64,000 nucleotides of DNA from Symsagittifera roscoffensis. Its lineage: Eukaryota; Xenacoelomorpha; Acoela; Convolutidae. The position numbers and the translations under genes were made by a program. Each line of letters begins with the position of its first letter. Positions within the stretch are counted from its first letter, which is position 1. Below are positions 22,368 to 34,197 of the stretch, one piece after another. The notes beneath the pieces are model-generated. The model had not been told where the DNA came from and did no database searches. It worked only from the letters and a program-made list of their open reading frames with translations. The stretch spans positions 45,563,348 through 45,627,347 of the forward strand of contig NC_087062.1 in assembly GCF_963678635.1 (NCBI RefSeq), written 5' to 3'.

Positions 22368-23469
22368 TTTTTTAATCCTCGGGGTGCAAAAGTATAGGAT
22401 TTGTCATAAAAAAAACTTATCCCATACCAAACAAAAATCAATAGCCACAATTTATTAGTCAAAACTTTGAAACCCAAAAAATGACAAACCAATCTAAGCT
22501 TTTCTAAACAGCCCTCATTTTTCACAACCTTTCTGAGCAGGTTATACTAAGAGACTAAAAATTTCCTCGCAAAAGTTAGAAAGTAGTTTCAGGTTTTCTA
22601 ATTCATCAGAGCTCTTAAAATCTTTTAATCTTGAAAAAAACATAGCCAGTGAGGTTGTATATTGTATTTCCTAGCTAAGTTTCAGCGTTCAATAAACAAA
22701 CCGCGTTACTTAGTTTGATAGTTCATACATAAGTCATATCAAAGCCATACCTAAATTGAGCACGCAGATAGTGCAAATAGGACCGTTCTTATTTTTGGCA
22801 CGGCATAACATGTTGAATTCAGATAGTTCTTACTCATTCTCTATTAAAAACTTCCATTGATTTTTGTAATGTCTTTACGACAATCACCGATGGCTCCAAA
22901 ACAGCTCAACAAGCGCGATTTGACTAATGGAATTTTCACTACATTCTTTTTGAAGCTCTTGAACAACAATTTAACCCAGAAGCTTCAAAAATTACTGAAA
23001 AAAGAAGACGCAAAAATACTTTCTAACGAGCTATTCAAAGTCTAACAAGAATTTTGAAAAAATGGGGGCTTCAAATAACTTCCTTTTCTCTTCAAGAAGT
23101 TCAAGGTTTTCTAGAGAAGAATTTTCTTCGACGCAACCTTAAATGAAAGTTATTGAAATGCATAGATATGAAAAGTATTGCAACGCATAACCGGAAGACA
23201 ATTTATCTGCCAAACCAATTGAGAAACGATCCACGTCTGCAATTTCCACCAGCGCACTGTTCCCCTTCGAATGTGTACTGCGGCAAACATCAATTACAAC
23301 GTCTCTACATTAGCCATCAGCTTTGATTCAACTACAACAACCCCGCCATTAATACACTCCTCAGGAAAGCAATAACTACACAGAAACCAATTATTGCATC
23401 TGGCGATGAGAAGGGCAGTTTTATGCAGATTGTAAAAAAAGCGGAAGACCAAAATGAAATTTTTGTGGC

Positions 23470-23700
23470 AATTGCGACAATAGTTGCATGGATCAACCAG
23501 CCGAAAAAACAAAAATCATGTACCAGGTAAAGGAAGACCGTCTAATCACGCTACAAGAATTATCCAGCTTCAGGACGTGGATCAACTTTGGTTGCTACCA
23601 ACATATCTGGTTGGCCTCAAATACAAATACAGGACGACACAGCCTTCTCAACAGGTTGTTACAACTACAGATTAGGAGAGAACCAGTATTTTTATAATAC
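23470..23700 (+). pseudogene. BEL/Pao RNase H C-terminal region (fossil)
   Basis: The RNase H tail and the linker typical of BEL/Pao (a 'W.HVP...NP.DHATRG' block followed by a tryptophan-rich segment around 23575-23620). Fossil part of the element above. Confidence 0.65.
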
Positions 23701-23999
23701 GACAGCACAATTCTACTGACATTTCTATAAGCGCGAAAAAAGAATCAATCGTTCATATTTCGAGGTTTTCGATTGGCATCGTCTACTCCGCGCAACTGTT
23801 CTTATTTTGCACTTCAAGGGATTTTTTTCAGCAAAAAAACGGCAACGTGTTTCAAGCATAGACGACGGGAAGATGGCTAAAAATCCTACTAAACGGGCAA
23901 TCAGAACATGCTAAATTTCCTGATAATTTTAAGTGTTGCCAACGAACTGTTGCTTTGTCATTGTCAGCAAAGCATTGTACTACAAAGAAGCTTTACTGT

Positions 24000-25170
24000 C
24001 CTTCTCGCGTTTCAAAAATGGTAGTTTTCTTGAGCTCGAGGACGACTGAGACATTTGCTAATGCCAGATGTGACTAACTACCCTATTTTTCCAAATCTAA
24101 AAGTTTTTTCGATTCAACTAAAGCTAAAAACGCATGCACTTCGGCACCGATTTTGTACGACACTACTTGCAACATACTTTCGTAAATTTGGGTCTCAGAA
24201 AAGCTTTGAGGCACAACCTCACTACTGCTTCTTGTGCGGCCGCTTCCAAAGGAAAAGCTCAAGTCCTTTTATGGCCCTTACACCGCTTCAAATTTCAATG
24301 ACCCGAGAATACCTCTTTTTCTTTTCAAGAACATTGGAACTGACTACATCGGTTCAAAATGCCTTGCTAAAAAAGATACCACAGACACAAACTACTTCCA
24401 TCTCCCTACTTGTTTGCCAACGCGTACAATCCACCTAGACGGACAATCTGACAACTGATATTAACGTGACTGAATTTTGCAGATTCAAGGCTCGGCGAGG
24501 CCCTAAGAAATTATTTATTTCGGATAACGCAATACATTTTGTCGCCGCACGTTCCCAAATCACAAATTAACCCTTAATATACAACAAAAATAAATTAGCA
24601 ACCAAGTTTCAACTGATTTCAATCGATCGACGTCTTAAATCGTCTAATGTTTCTCATTTTTGTTGGGTGTGGGAGTGTCTCGTTCTGATCCTCAAAGGAG
24701 TCTTTCTAATCATAAGAATTAGGGTCGAACAGGTTTTCTGGTGACCTGTATTCAACTATTTTAGTAGAATACGAATGCCTCATATTCCCAAGCTAATTGC
24801 AACCACTGATTCATGTAATTTGCGAAATTAATGACACATTAACTTTTACATTTAACCACTCTTCCATATCGAATGCCATTCGTTCACGCTCCCGCACTTT
24901 CTGCAAACAAAACAAACTAAGCAATAAATCCTGGAAGCTAATCAAGTATCGACTAGACAGCTTCTGGAAGCAATTACTCAAAGAATACGCTCCAATCTTA
25001 ATCAATCGAATCATCTGGATTTAGAGAGAGAAAACTGTAGAAAACAAACCTAGTGTGGATCCTCGAACAGTTTACTCCATGAAGGATATGGCCTTTGGGT
25101 GAGGTTGTTGAAAGTGTACCGGTCCATATTGCATCGCGCGCTCATGTATACTAAACACTAGCTTCAGATT
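24000..25170 (+). pseudogene. BEL/Pao integrase region (fossil)
   Basis: Contains the 'VGVDYAGP' equivalent (NIGTDYIG), the 'TRAVHLE' equivalent (TRTIHLD), the 'ISDNA..F' block holding the second catalytic acid, and the BEL-specific C-terminal block LDSFWKQLLKEYAP. Further C-terminal codons near 25080-25130 resemble the 'RGQWPLGRV' motif. These are recognition points only; the gene is broken. Confidence 0.8.
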
Positions 25171-27576
25171 CGAAGCCTAAATTACTCTCCTAATTTTTGT
25201 TGCTCTTTTACTCATTTTTTGTGTACAATTTATCTAAATTTAACCAATTTTAGCCTTAAATTACCGTTTTTGCTATGATAATCGTGTGATTGATAATTCA
25301 GGTCACGAATATTCACGCGGTTACCGTGCTTCATCACAGTTTAAAGCGTAAAACGATTAGTTGACAAGAATAAAGTTCAAAATGGAAATAAGGTGTGTGC
25401 TACGCGCTACGCAATTGATGCCTGATTATTTTTGAGAAAACATAGCCAAAAATCCATCAAATTTAAAGATGTTAAGCACCTTCTAAAATATAAGTATGAC
25501 CGAAAATTTTCAAAAGAAAAGTTTTGCAGCTCAAAGAAATTAACCATAGTCAAAATAAGGCCCTTTCAACCAGTTGGAACAGTTCAGTGTAAATACAGCA
25601 ATTACAACTGCACTCGTTGTTCTATCCAATTTTGTTGATCAGGTCTCTGGCCATGCTAATAGCGTCAGGTGCAGCTGACAGTGCCATCATGGGAAGAGAC
25701 ATCATTATTCTCCTATTATTTCTCCTACTGTCCTCTAAACACATTCATTTCTATCAACAATCAGTCATGAGGAAACTGAACTGATGAACAGTTCTATTAA
25801 AAAGGAACATAAATTCAAATACGTTTAATTGTCAAAGATATATAATCTGGATAAGAGTTTTTTCAAGTTGAACCTCCCAGAGATACTTCAATCGCGCTTC
25901 AGTTGACCAATTTCTTAACAAAAATTGTCATTTTACCCTAAGCAGGAACGAAAAGCAGCCGTTTATCAATCAACAGATATATAGGGTTGTCTTTGGCTCA
26001 ATGAGAAAATGAGTTTAATAATGAGAAATTTGAAATGAATTATGACTTATGTGCTATGTTAAACCCTTTGAGTTTAAATTTGGAGAAAAACAATTTTGTA
26101 GGAAAATGTGGTCGTGGATGTTGAATAAGACGATTACAGAAGGCAAAACTGAAGTTTTTATTGATTGTATTTAAAAATTGATTTGACTTTTGACTGTTTC
26201 ATTTGAACGTTTCTGACAATTTGTGAACAATTGTGACATTTGACAATTGACAATGCTTTTTTTATGAGCCTCAGATTTCCGAAGAATTTATTTAGCTTTG
26301 AAATTACCGCGAACAAAATCAACTACAGGACACTTTTTCCAAAAAAAAAAACGCGTGGGTTTGGTTCAATATCGTGGATCTGTTCGACTATTGTACCCCT
26401 CGGGTACCTAGTTAGCGAATATCCCCCTATAAAGAAAAATCAATGGTTCGGCATATGATAATTTTATGCCTTGCAATGAATCCGCTACTTTTGCAAAAGG
26501 GGAGTATAGTCATAAAGAGATCTCAAAATGTTTGATTTACTTGCGTGACTTCTAGCCTCATCAGTACCAAGTACACATTCTGCAAAGAAGAAGGCTAGAA
26601 TAACAAAAATGAGAGATTTATTCATGGTGGTCACAGTTAATATCTGTCAACGAACAAAAAATGAAGGATTAGCATGGCAATGTTGGCTTTTATATATAAC
26701 ACCGCAACTGACTGGTGATTATGGACATCTGATTCAAATAACTACCAGCCGGAAGAAAGCAATTAAAGGAAGATTTTCGTTGCAAATTTATTTCTTTCAA
26801 TGTTTATGAGCCAGATTTTAATTGATGGTAATAAAGTACGTCGTTAAAGTAACGGAACGTATTTGAGTTTGTTCTCTTGAAGCTAATTTCGTTGAAACTT
26901 TACCAGATTTGGCGGAAAGTTACCAGTTGCAATGAAATTCCCACTGACTTGTGCTTTCTAAACAGAGCAGATTAAAACATTTTTGATGTTGTGGTATTGA
27001 AAAAATAGCCATGATACATTTTTTGATAATGGTTTTCGCATTTTAGCTTCAAATGATAACGGCAGTTTTTTTTGCGCCTTGATTAGCTAGTATTATTCTG
27101 ATGAACAAAAAACAGAGACAATTTACATGGAGGCCAGAAGATTCAAGTCCTCACGGGTGATCCCAGGTGTAGGTGGTATAATTCTACGCATAGTATGTTT
27201 GTTTCCATGCATAGATTGTATAGTTATCGAACCAACCGAAATTTGTATCAACCCGGAGTGCAATTTATGACTTTTAAAATTGCCTAGATAAAACCTTTTG
27301 ACTTAAAAAAAAGGATAAAACAAAAATTAAAAGTTTTGAAAGCTGAGATGTTTTTGGTTGTTGAGCAGTAAAACGAATTGATTGAGTTTATGCTGGCAAA
27401 AATTTGATGCATTTTTTAAATCAATCATTTTTATTGAAAAAATCAAAGTTTAAGTTTTTTGTTGTTGTTTCAGCACTTAATTTTAATCAATTCTATCAGC
27501 AACAAACTTATTCTGTATTTTTTTAAAATTGATTCAATTTTTATCAATTCTTGGACTTTTTTCTGGGATATTTTTT
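25171..27576. other. no gene seen; possible BEL/Pao LTR remnant at its start
   Basis: Downstream of the BEL/Pao integrase an LTR would be expected, but without a second copy in the window it cannot be delimited. The rest is AT-rich with short frames (25432-25638, 26240-26458, 26609-26809) that show no motif. Confidence 0.4.
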
Positions 27577-27624
27577 TCCGACTTTCGATGAAAATTATGT
27601 CACTCAAACGGTATTGTTGAACTG
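27577..27624 (+). mobile_element. dispersed element copy 2, left piece
   Basis: TTCCGACTTTCGATGAAA followed by CACTCAAACGGTATTGTTG matches the left end of the family (TTCCGACTTTCGATACGAAA and CATTCAAAGGGTTTTGTTG at 40538 and 40651). It stops at AACTG, the target duplication of the Gypsy insertion, and resumes at 36380. Confidence 0.75.
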
Positions 27625-30076
27625 TGTAAACGTGGGGGAACTCACAATATCTCTAGGCCGGTCTTACTCGCTAATTCACTCCGCCGCAATATGTTCCCTT
27701 TGGCGCTGAGGTCAGCGGGGCAACCGATTCCCAGTACTATTCACAATCCCAAAAGGGTTGATTTGGTGGTTGGCTGTTCTGTACTGTACTGTGCTGCTCG
27801 CCCCGTGATTCGTGCTCTTCTGACTGTATCTCACCCTTCAATCAATAATCGATCGCAACAACAATTCCAATAATAAGAATGAATTAAGAAATGAATATGA
27901 ACAAATGCAGAGTAGCCTTTAATTGGCTGAAATATAAATAATCATTCAATTAAAAAATGGGTTTGCGATTACTAGTATTTAAACCAACTGCATCCTGCAG
28001 TTCAATTAACATCTCATTTCTAACTAGCGTTCCCCTCGAGAACTTCTTTCAATATCAATCGTTCAACAACAATTCCGCTATCCTCCAGATAGCCTAACTA
28101 ACATTCACTATCTAATCTACATTCACATTAACAAGTCTTCCAACTCGTTCTCAGTTTACTTTGAGAATAAAGCGACTACCTTAGCTTGTAGCCCAAATTG
28201 TTTTCTAAATAACTGAGAACCAACTATTCGATTCGCTTGCAATAATTCTTCTACTCTAACAGGCTCTCCGGTACCCTCCAATTCCTTATCTTTCTTTTTA
28301 CTTAGTTTTAGTGAAGTCAGGCCATTCCCTATCATTCCTGACATCCGCCTTAATCACCCGTCCGCAGATGTTTTAAGACTGTATCCCTCCTCCTGTCAAC
28401 TCTGCCACGTGCCAACTTCGGTTTCTTGTATCAATATGTTCACACTTATTAGATACCCAAAATGCGGTAGCTGTCACAATTTGACCAAGCAAACAAATGT
28501 CATACGATTCTAATCAACCAATTCTTGAACTCTGTCAACTTCAGCTTTCGAGTTCAACTCAACCTCCAAACCATGCTATGTTCACCCAGTGATCCTCTCA
28601 AGGTTTTTATTTTAGTTATCCCGTTAACGTTCCGACCTCCCAAGGGTAGGGAGTGGCCCTTTTCATGGGTAGCTAACTAATTTCAGGCATCTAAATTTTT
28701 TATCTCTACTCTATTCCAATCCCGACCTTCTAGCTATCAGTGAAACGTAGTTCGTCTATTAGGGGTCAAATTAAACAAAAAAAACACCTCCGGAAAGCCA
28801 AGTAAATTTCCCGTCCATTCATACTATTTAGCAAACTTAACTCTCATGCTATGCCTCTATTACTACCAATTTCCTCTGGGACTACTTTTCTTTTACCCTG
28901 ATTGAAATTCTATAAATAGCGCATTCGCCAAGCTAAATTGAACCCAATGTTTACCAAGTCCACTTTAAATTGAATCTTCTACTCTAAGGTTGCAATTTAA
29001 AAGCTATATCTCTATCAGTTTCTGCTCTAGTTCCCAATATATAAGTTTTCCACCCAATTTTTAGCAAGGTGACCCACACTCATTTCCAGCGGTTGGGCTG
29101 GGAAATACGCCTATTTCCGTTGTTAATATTGGGGCTTTCCATGCAATGTTGGGGTCAAAAAGTCCAGAGGTCAATTTAAGGTCACCCAGGAGTCAACCGG
29201 GTTCAAACTTCCATATATGGGTTCAGAATCCCATGGGGGTCCTAACTACCAAGTTTCATTCATATCCAGTTAATACTTCCAATTTCTAAGGTTCATTATC
29301 ACTTTTCCCGGGGAAAAGTTATTAACACCAGAAGGAGTCACCGGATGGGTTTCAATCACTAGGGGTCATTTTCCGGGGTCCGTATCTTATGTCCATTGCC
29401 GCAATAAAATCGGTATGCCCTCGCTCAATATTTTGCGTAAATTGCCTATATTCGGTTTAAGGGGGTGTTTTTCTAAGTGCTAATGACTTCCGGTTCAACC
29501 GCCATATTTTGGTTCAAATTATAATACCAGATGTATCTTGCCACTACCTGTCATCCCTCCAAGTTTCAGCTCCCTGCGATCATTGGAGGCCGAGAAACGA
29601 CTTCCGGAAGTTAGAGGTGGGTTTGTTTACTTAGGGCATAAAACCGGAAGTAGGGTCTTAGAGGTCTGGGGTTCCAAACTTAAGCTCCCCTTAACTAGGC
29701 CTACAACCTACTAGAGTTTGAGCCCAACACCGCCGCTAGTTTCCGAGTTCTGATAGGGCCATTTACAGTTCTTGGGACCGTTATCACTTGCCCCCCGAGG
29801 GTCTGACGGCTCCCGATTTTTGTATGCCCGGGTCAAATCATCTCTAGTATCGCTCTTCTGAATTTCATAACAATAGCTTTCTTAGTTCCGATTTGAGGGG
29901 GGGTGGTAACGCCAATTTTGTCAAATTTTGTTTTCTGGCTTAGGAGGGACGATATCCTCGAAGATTGCACTATTTCGAACTTCACCCTTTGTTTGCTGTA
30001 CTACTTAACTTAATGACGAATCAATCTTACGCTCAGGTTACTAAAGCATGTAATAAAGTAGAATGCCAATTCTACA
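27625..30076 (-). repeat. Gypsy LTR (3' in element sense)
   Basis: Starts TGTAAACGTGGGGG and ends AATTCTACA in plus-strand reading. Homologous to 34198-36379 over nearly its whole length, including CTAGGCCGGTCTT, GGCAACCGATTCCCAGTACT and GGTTCAACCG. At 2452 bp it is unusually long for an animal Gypsy LTR, and it is about 270 bp longer than its partner. Confidence 0.9.
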
Positions 30077-30090
30077 GTCTTCCCTTCTAG
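30077..30090 (-). promoter_or_regulatory. Gypsy polypurine tract
   Basis: On the minus strand the bases just before the 3' LTR read CTAGAAGGGAAGAC, a purine-rich stretch in the position where plus-strand DNA synthesis is primed in this family. Confidence 0.55.
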
Positions 30091-30497
30091 TCTATTATTC
30101 TCCCGAATAATGCTAATAAAAAAGTTTTAAATTACCGTTTTTCTACCAAACTAGATTAGCCCTATCTAATGCCTCATCTTATCATAACCCTTCCTAATTT
30201 CCGAGTTACACTTCCTTAAGCAAAATCGCGGACCTTTCAATCAGTCCCCATATGAATAATCAGATTCGACTAGTAAGCACTATTTGTTACAGAAATCCTA
30301 ACAAGGTGACCTGACTGCTAATAAATTTACTCCACGAAGTACGACTCAACCTCTTTATTTAAAAAGTACCTAATGTTCAACAGTAACGCAATGTTCAGCA
30401 AAATTGAGGTGAGATTGCACTAAGATATTAAACAAGCACCAATGAGCTGGGTGACAAAGTTTCCGAAAAACTAAATTTAACTCACAAATTCATCTAT

Positions 30498-31028
30498 TCA
30501 AAATCTAACTGGAAGCCTTCCTACTCGAACCGGTCTACCCACGTCTGTAATCCCACTTTCCATCACAGGTTCAATGATCGCCGGCTCAATCGGAGGTCTA
30601 CCTTCAGCTTCGCTGGGGATATTCGCGGGCTCTTCTTCCCTTCTGGCTTCAATCTCCGTTGCGTCGTATGTCTCCAACGCGTCGCTCTGTCGTCGTAAGC
30701 CTCCGCCTACCCCAAAAGGACTAACTAGTGGCTCCACAACTACTCGATTTCTTCATGACATCAATCCCACGAGTTCTTGCTTTGGGCCTGGATCATGATT
30801 GAATTCCTCCCGATTGTTTGCCCAAATTGCCTCGTCTTCGATGTGCATTTCCGGATCCTCGAAGAAGTTCGCCGACCGATATGGTATAGGTCGCTTCCTT
30901 GCAGCAGTTTCTTCTGGTTTCCGCGTGTCCTCCACATATCGCTTCAGCGTGTTGAAGTGCAGGAACTTCAATTTACTGGGAGTCGATTGCTTTGCCACCT
31001 TGTAGGTCACTTCGGACATCCTGGCCAT
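30498..31028 (-). pseudogene. Gypsy integrase C-terminal and tail region (fossil)
   Basis: Segments include VTYKVAKQSTPSKLKFLHFN and TLKRYVED, the post-core 'H.N.LK.Y' block of Gypsy integrases, then an acidic Glu/Pro-rich linker and GRPVRVGRLPVRF at the end, like the common 'RRS.R.RR.P.R' tail. The part probably binds DNA or chromatin in intact relatives. Confidence 0.75.
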
Positions 31029-31422
31029 TACAACGTATGGTCCCTCCCATGCATCGAATGTCTTCTTCGACTTAATTTCTTCTTTAGATCACACCCAGAC
31101 CTTGTCGCCAGTTGCATAGGGTTCCTTGTGATTTTTTTTTCCAGTACTGATCCTTTCGTCGACGTTGATCCATCCCTAGGACTTCTCTCACACTGCCATG
31201 TGCGTCTCGGAACTGCTCGTCTAGCCATTCCGCAAAACAATCCTTTATCAAGGGTTCATCGTGGAGTTATGCGTAGAACAGGTCAACTGGATACTGGCAC
31301 TCCTGTCCATGCACCATGCTAAACGGCGTAGCTCCCGTTAACCGATTGATTGTCGTATTGTACACAAAGTTCAAGTACGGCAAAGTCGTGTCCCACGTCC
31401 TTTTGGTTCTCCACACAATACT

Positions 31423-31881
31423 TCAAAACCACTTCGACCATCTTCTCATTAAGCCTCCCCGCACACTCATTCCCTTCGGCTTATAGGACGGAGACTGAAT
31501 TTTGTCAATACCCAAAAGTCGGCACATCTCCTGGATCATTTTGCCTCCAAAACTCTTCCCTTTATCCGTTCGCAAAACGTTCGGAACTCCGAATGCCAAT
31601 ACCCAATTTTCTACTATCTCTCGAGCCACGTCAACTGAATCCGTCGTCAGCAGGAGAACTGCAATCGCATACATCGTGAATAGATCCGTCAATACCAGCA
31701 CATGCTTTGCTCCGGTGCTTGTCGCCATTGTCACTGGTCCCAAGATATCCACTGCCACCTTAGTGAATCTGATTACCGGATCAAATGGGGCCTGGCCCGC
31801 CGCTCGCTTCTGCTTCCCTTCTGTACTCTGGTGTGCACGGTTTAGGCGCCAGTTTGCCTTTCTCTCAACGTCAGTCTTCAT
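31423..31881 (-). pseudogene. Gypsy integrase core (fossil)
   Basis: Contains FTKVAVDILGPV (first catalytic Asp), KHVLVLTDLFTMYA, then AFGVPNVLRTDKGKSFGGKM (second catalytic Asp), and GIDKIQSPSYKPKG, all standard blocks of the Ty3/Gypsy DDE integrase. Fossil part of the element. Confidence 0.88.
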
Positions 31882-31955
31882 CGTCGGCCTTCAGAACCTC
31901 TTCCGTATTCTAGCTAGAATCTTCTCAGCCGCAAGCTGTCCTCCGCCAGTCTCCA

Positions 31956-32510
31956 TCAAATCAAACTGGCTAAGGATTTCCTCCGTCCAACCACTGGAAC
32001 TATCGTCAGAAGGTTTGGCGTCGAGCCATCTCGCTGAGACCATTTTTTGTACAGTATTCCATCTTTAATACTCAACTCATCCCATCTTGACCAGTTGGCC
32101 AGTGTTTCAGGTCCATACTGCATGGCCTGCTCCTTCGGGATGATGTTCGTTCCCAATGAAGGCATATCGCTCATCTCGTCTGCTGTTCCTGCCCAGTAGA
32201 ATACTTGCACAATCGCTTCGTCTTCTTCCTGCATTGTCGCAATCTCTTCGTTCGTTCGTTCCCATCGAATCGCGTCGCTGTCGACTACTTGGTCCACCTC
32301 TGTCGTTGGAAGCACTGCAACTCTTTCTGCCCGGCCTCCTCCACGAGTTCGTCTCAAAGCTTCATCTAATGAAATAGGCTTCGGGCACCCGTACATTTCG
32401 TATTCCTCCACTTTCGTTTCTTGAACCACATTTATGCTGTGATCGTCATAACTTGTCGGCCACCCTTCCAAGATTTCGTCGGGAGACTCCACTGTCGCTG
32501 TTATCTTCAA
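31956..32510 (-). pseudogene. Gypsy pol segment preceding integrase (fossil)
   Basis: An acidic open frame whose C-terminal part (SRWDELSIKDGILYKKWSQR) matches the segment that lies just ahead of the integrase zinc domain in Gypsy elements ('W..L.I.DG.LYRKW'). The N-terminal part is linker-like. Confidence 0.65.
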
Positions 32511-33204
32511 TCAACCTCTTCCGCATGTCTGATCTGGGAAGATGATTTCTTTTAATCTGTCCGCCCGGTTCCTGTGGCAGAGAGGGCATCCGTTCCGGAT
32601 AAAGACTATGAGTCAAGTGCCGTATGGGTACCATTGAATCTTCTCTCGTCCCCGTCCACAAAAAATCTTCTCCGCGACTGAACACCAAAGAGCACTGATA
32701 CTCTTTCATCGATCGTAGTCCTAGGACCATCTCGGCTTTCAGTTTCGGGACCGCAAGCGCTTCGATTTCTTCGGCAATGTCGCCCAACTTGAAGCGAGTT
32801 CTGACAACTCCGTCGACCGCCATTATTTGTCCGTGTGCTGTCTCCAGTCGACCTACATGGCGTTCCATCGTCGGTGCGTCAACCATTCTCCGCGCACCAT
32901 CTGTCCTTATGAGGTCGGTGATGGCTCCGGTACCAAGCAGCACCTCAACATAGGTTCCGCCTACGCAAGCATTAACAACTGCTACGCGTGGATCGCTGAC
33001 ATCATGGTTGATCCCAAGACGCTCGATGCGCGTCCGCGAATTCTTTTTCGTTTCCAACTTTGGGTCGTTCTCTCTGATTCTTGGTAGTCGCTCCATTATC
33101 GATAGAACTTGTTTCTGCTCCAATATCTTCTCGCTCTGACCTTCTCCATCATTATTTGCATTCGTATCGTAACGCTGGCAAGACCGAGTTCCTGTAGCTT
33201 GCAT
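32446..33204 (-). pseudogene. Gypsy protease-like region (fossil)
   Basis: A 252-codon frame whose middle (VGGTYVEVLLGTGAITDLIR) aligns with the active-site neighbourhood of retroviral-type aspartic proteases, followed by a hydrophobic-Gly block (AEMVLGLRSM) like the second protease motif. Placed between gag and the integrase part. Confidence 0.65.
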
Positions 33205-33285
33205 TCGCCTTTCCGCCTGCTGTTTCTTAAGTTCGGCCGGGAAAATCCTCCTTCGAACTCGCCTACTGTCCCGGCCCTTGGTATT

Positions 33286-34011
33286 TTAAATGGTTCGCGC
33301 TTCTTTGGGGACATCCTTTTGCCATGTGGCCCACCTGTCCACAATTAAAACAACCACCCTGGGTCCATGGGTTGTTTCCACTCTGTCGCCCAATTGGGTT
33401 CGCGGACTCGTCAGGTCTTGAACATCGTGCACCGACCGAACGTGATTTGGCCGTCTCCGACTCTTCATCCTGACTGTTTTGCGTGCCATATCTAGAGCCT
33501 GTGCTCGGGCCACTGCCTGGTTGAAATTCTCGAGGTCTTCTCGCAGAAGCAATTCCTGAAGCTCGAAATCACACAATCCATCAGTGAACTGTTCGCGGTT
33601 CATGTCGTCTCGGGCTTAAGCTCCCAGGTTTGTATTTGCAACTTCACCCAAAGATCGCATTCGTCTTGCAAAATCTCTCAAGCCCTCGCCTTCCTCCTGC
33701 ATGAGGTTCTTGAATTCAGCCCTCGCAGCTGATTGGGTCTGAAATGGCATCATCCTCTGATCGAGTTCCGCGAGCATTCTGCCTAGCGTCGGCTTCTCGA
33801 ACCCGTCAACGTCCTCTCGAAAGTGATTTGGCATACTCGTGAACTCGTCCAATGCCCAGCCTGTCAGACAAGTCGGCAGCATCATCCTGGCCTGCTCATC
33901 GTCCCATCGATTGGCGTCTGCTATCCAGACAAAATGTTTCCTCCAGTCTCGCCAGTTCTGATAACTGCTCGAGGGAAACCGATCTAGTCGTTTCGTACCA
34001 AATCCGAACAC
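33286..34011 (-). pseudogene. Gypsy gag and zinc knuckle region (fossil)
   Basis: 33616-34011 encodes a Gag core (SSSYQNWRDWRKHFVWIADA, later EFKNLMQEEGEGLRDFARRM), the retrotransposon Gag helical domain. 33306-33358 encodes CFNCGQVGHMAKGC, a C-x2-C-x4-H-x4-C knuckle. It packages the RNA in intact relatives. Confidence 0.8.
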
Positions 34012-34177
34012 TCCCTGTTGTCAATCGAGAGCATTGGCCGCTGCCCTTGCAGCCTCTGCAATCAGCTGTCTGTCTTGATTGTTCATCGCCATCGCAATTC
34101 TTTCGTCGATCGTTCGTTCGTTCTTCTCGTCCTCGTAATCCCGCACAAATCGTTGTTGCAGCTACAATCCAGAATAG

Positions 34178-34197
34178 CGCCCATCCAGGAGCGCCAC
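34178..34197 (-). promoter_or_regulatory. Gypsy primer-binding site
   Basis: On the minus strand the LTR end TTTACA is followed, after one G, by TGGCGCTCCTGGATGGG. A TGG start complementary to a tRNA CCA tail one base inside the LTR is the normal primer-site arrangement. The tRNA was not identified. Confidence 0.6.

Larger units (their letters stand above)
15446..23366 (+). repeat. four-unit 1.98-kb chimeric tandem array
   Basis: Units start at 15446, 17430, 19406 and 21386 (AAATCGATGACTTC) with periods of 1984, 1976 and 1980 bp. Each unit runs from the Copia RNase H region through the LTR into about 1 kb of non-Copia flank ending CCTCAGGAAA.CAATAA. Units 2-4 begin mid-Copia, joined to that flank at a junction with three bases of microhomology (TAA). 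By eye, adjacent units differ by about 1%. The last unit runs without a break into unique BEL/Pao sequence, so the array grew by duplication of a chromosomal segment and not by transposition. Confidence 0.9.
22860..25170 (+). mobile_element. BEL/Pao retrotransposon fragment, broken
   Basis: Plus-strand coding remnants appear in BEL/Pao order. An RNase H end with VAWINQPKKQK and HVPGKGRPSNHATR is near 23475-23560 (relatives have HVPGKENPADHASRG). An integrase zinc/core region spans 24000-24570: FKNIGTDYIG, CLPTRTIHLD, then KKLFISDNAIHF. The C-terminal part at 24800-25165 has KLIKYRLDSFWKQLLKEYAP, diagnostic of BEL/Pao. It has several breaks and no LTR was delimited. About 0.5 kb of its upstream sequence is shared with the tandem units. 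Confidence 0.8.

Noticed and set aside
15446-23366. Four separate Copia insertions
   Set aside because: All units share the same non-Copia flank and the same truncation point, so they come from one insertion multiplied as DNA.
30777-31322. 181-codon plus-strand ORF, and other plus-strand frames at 31350-32377
   Set aside because: They are antisense to the Gypsy integrase and pol parts, which carry the recognised motifs.
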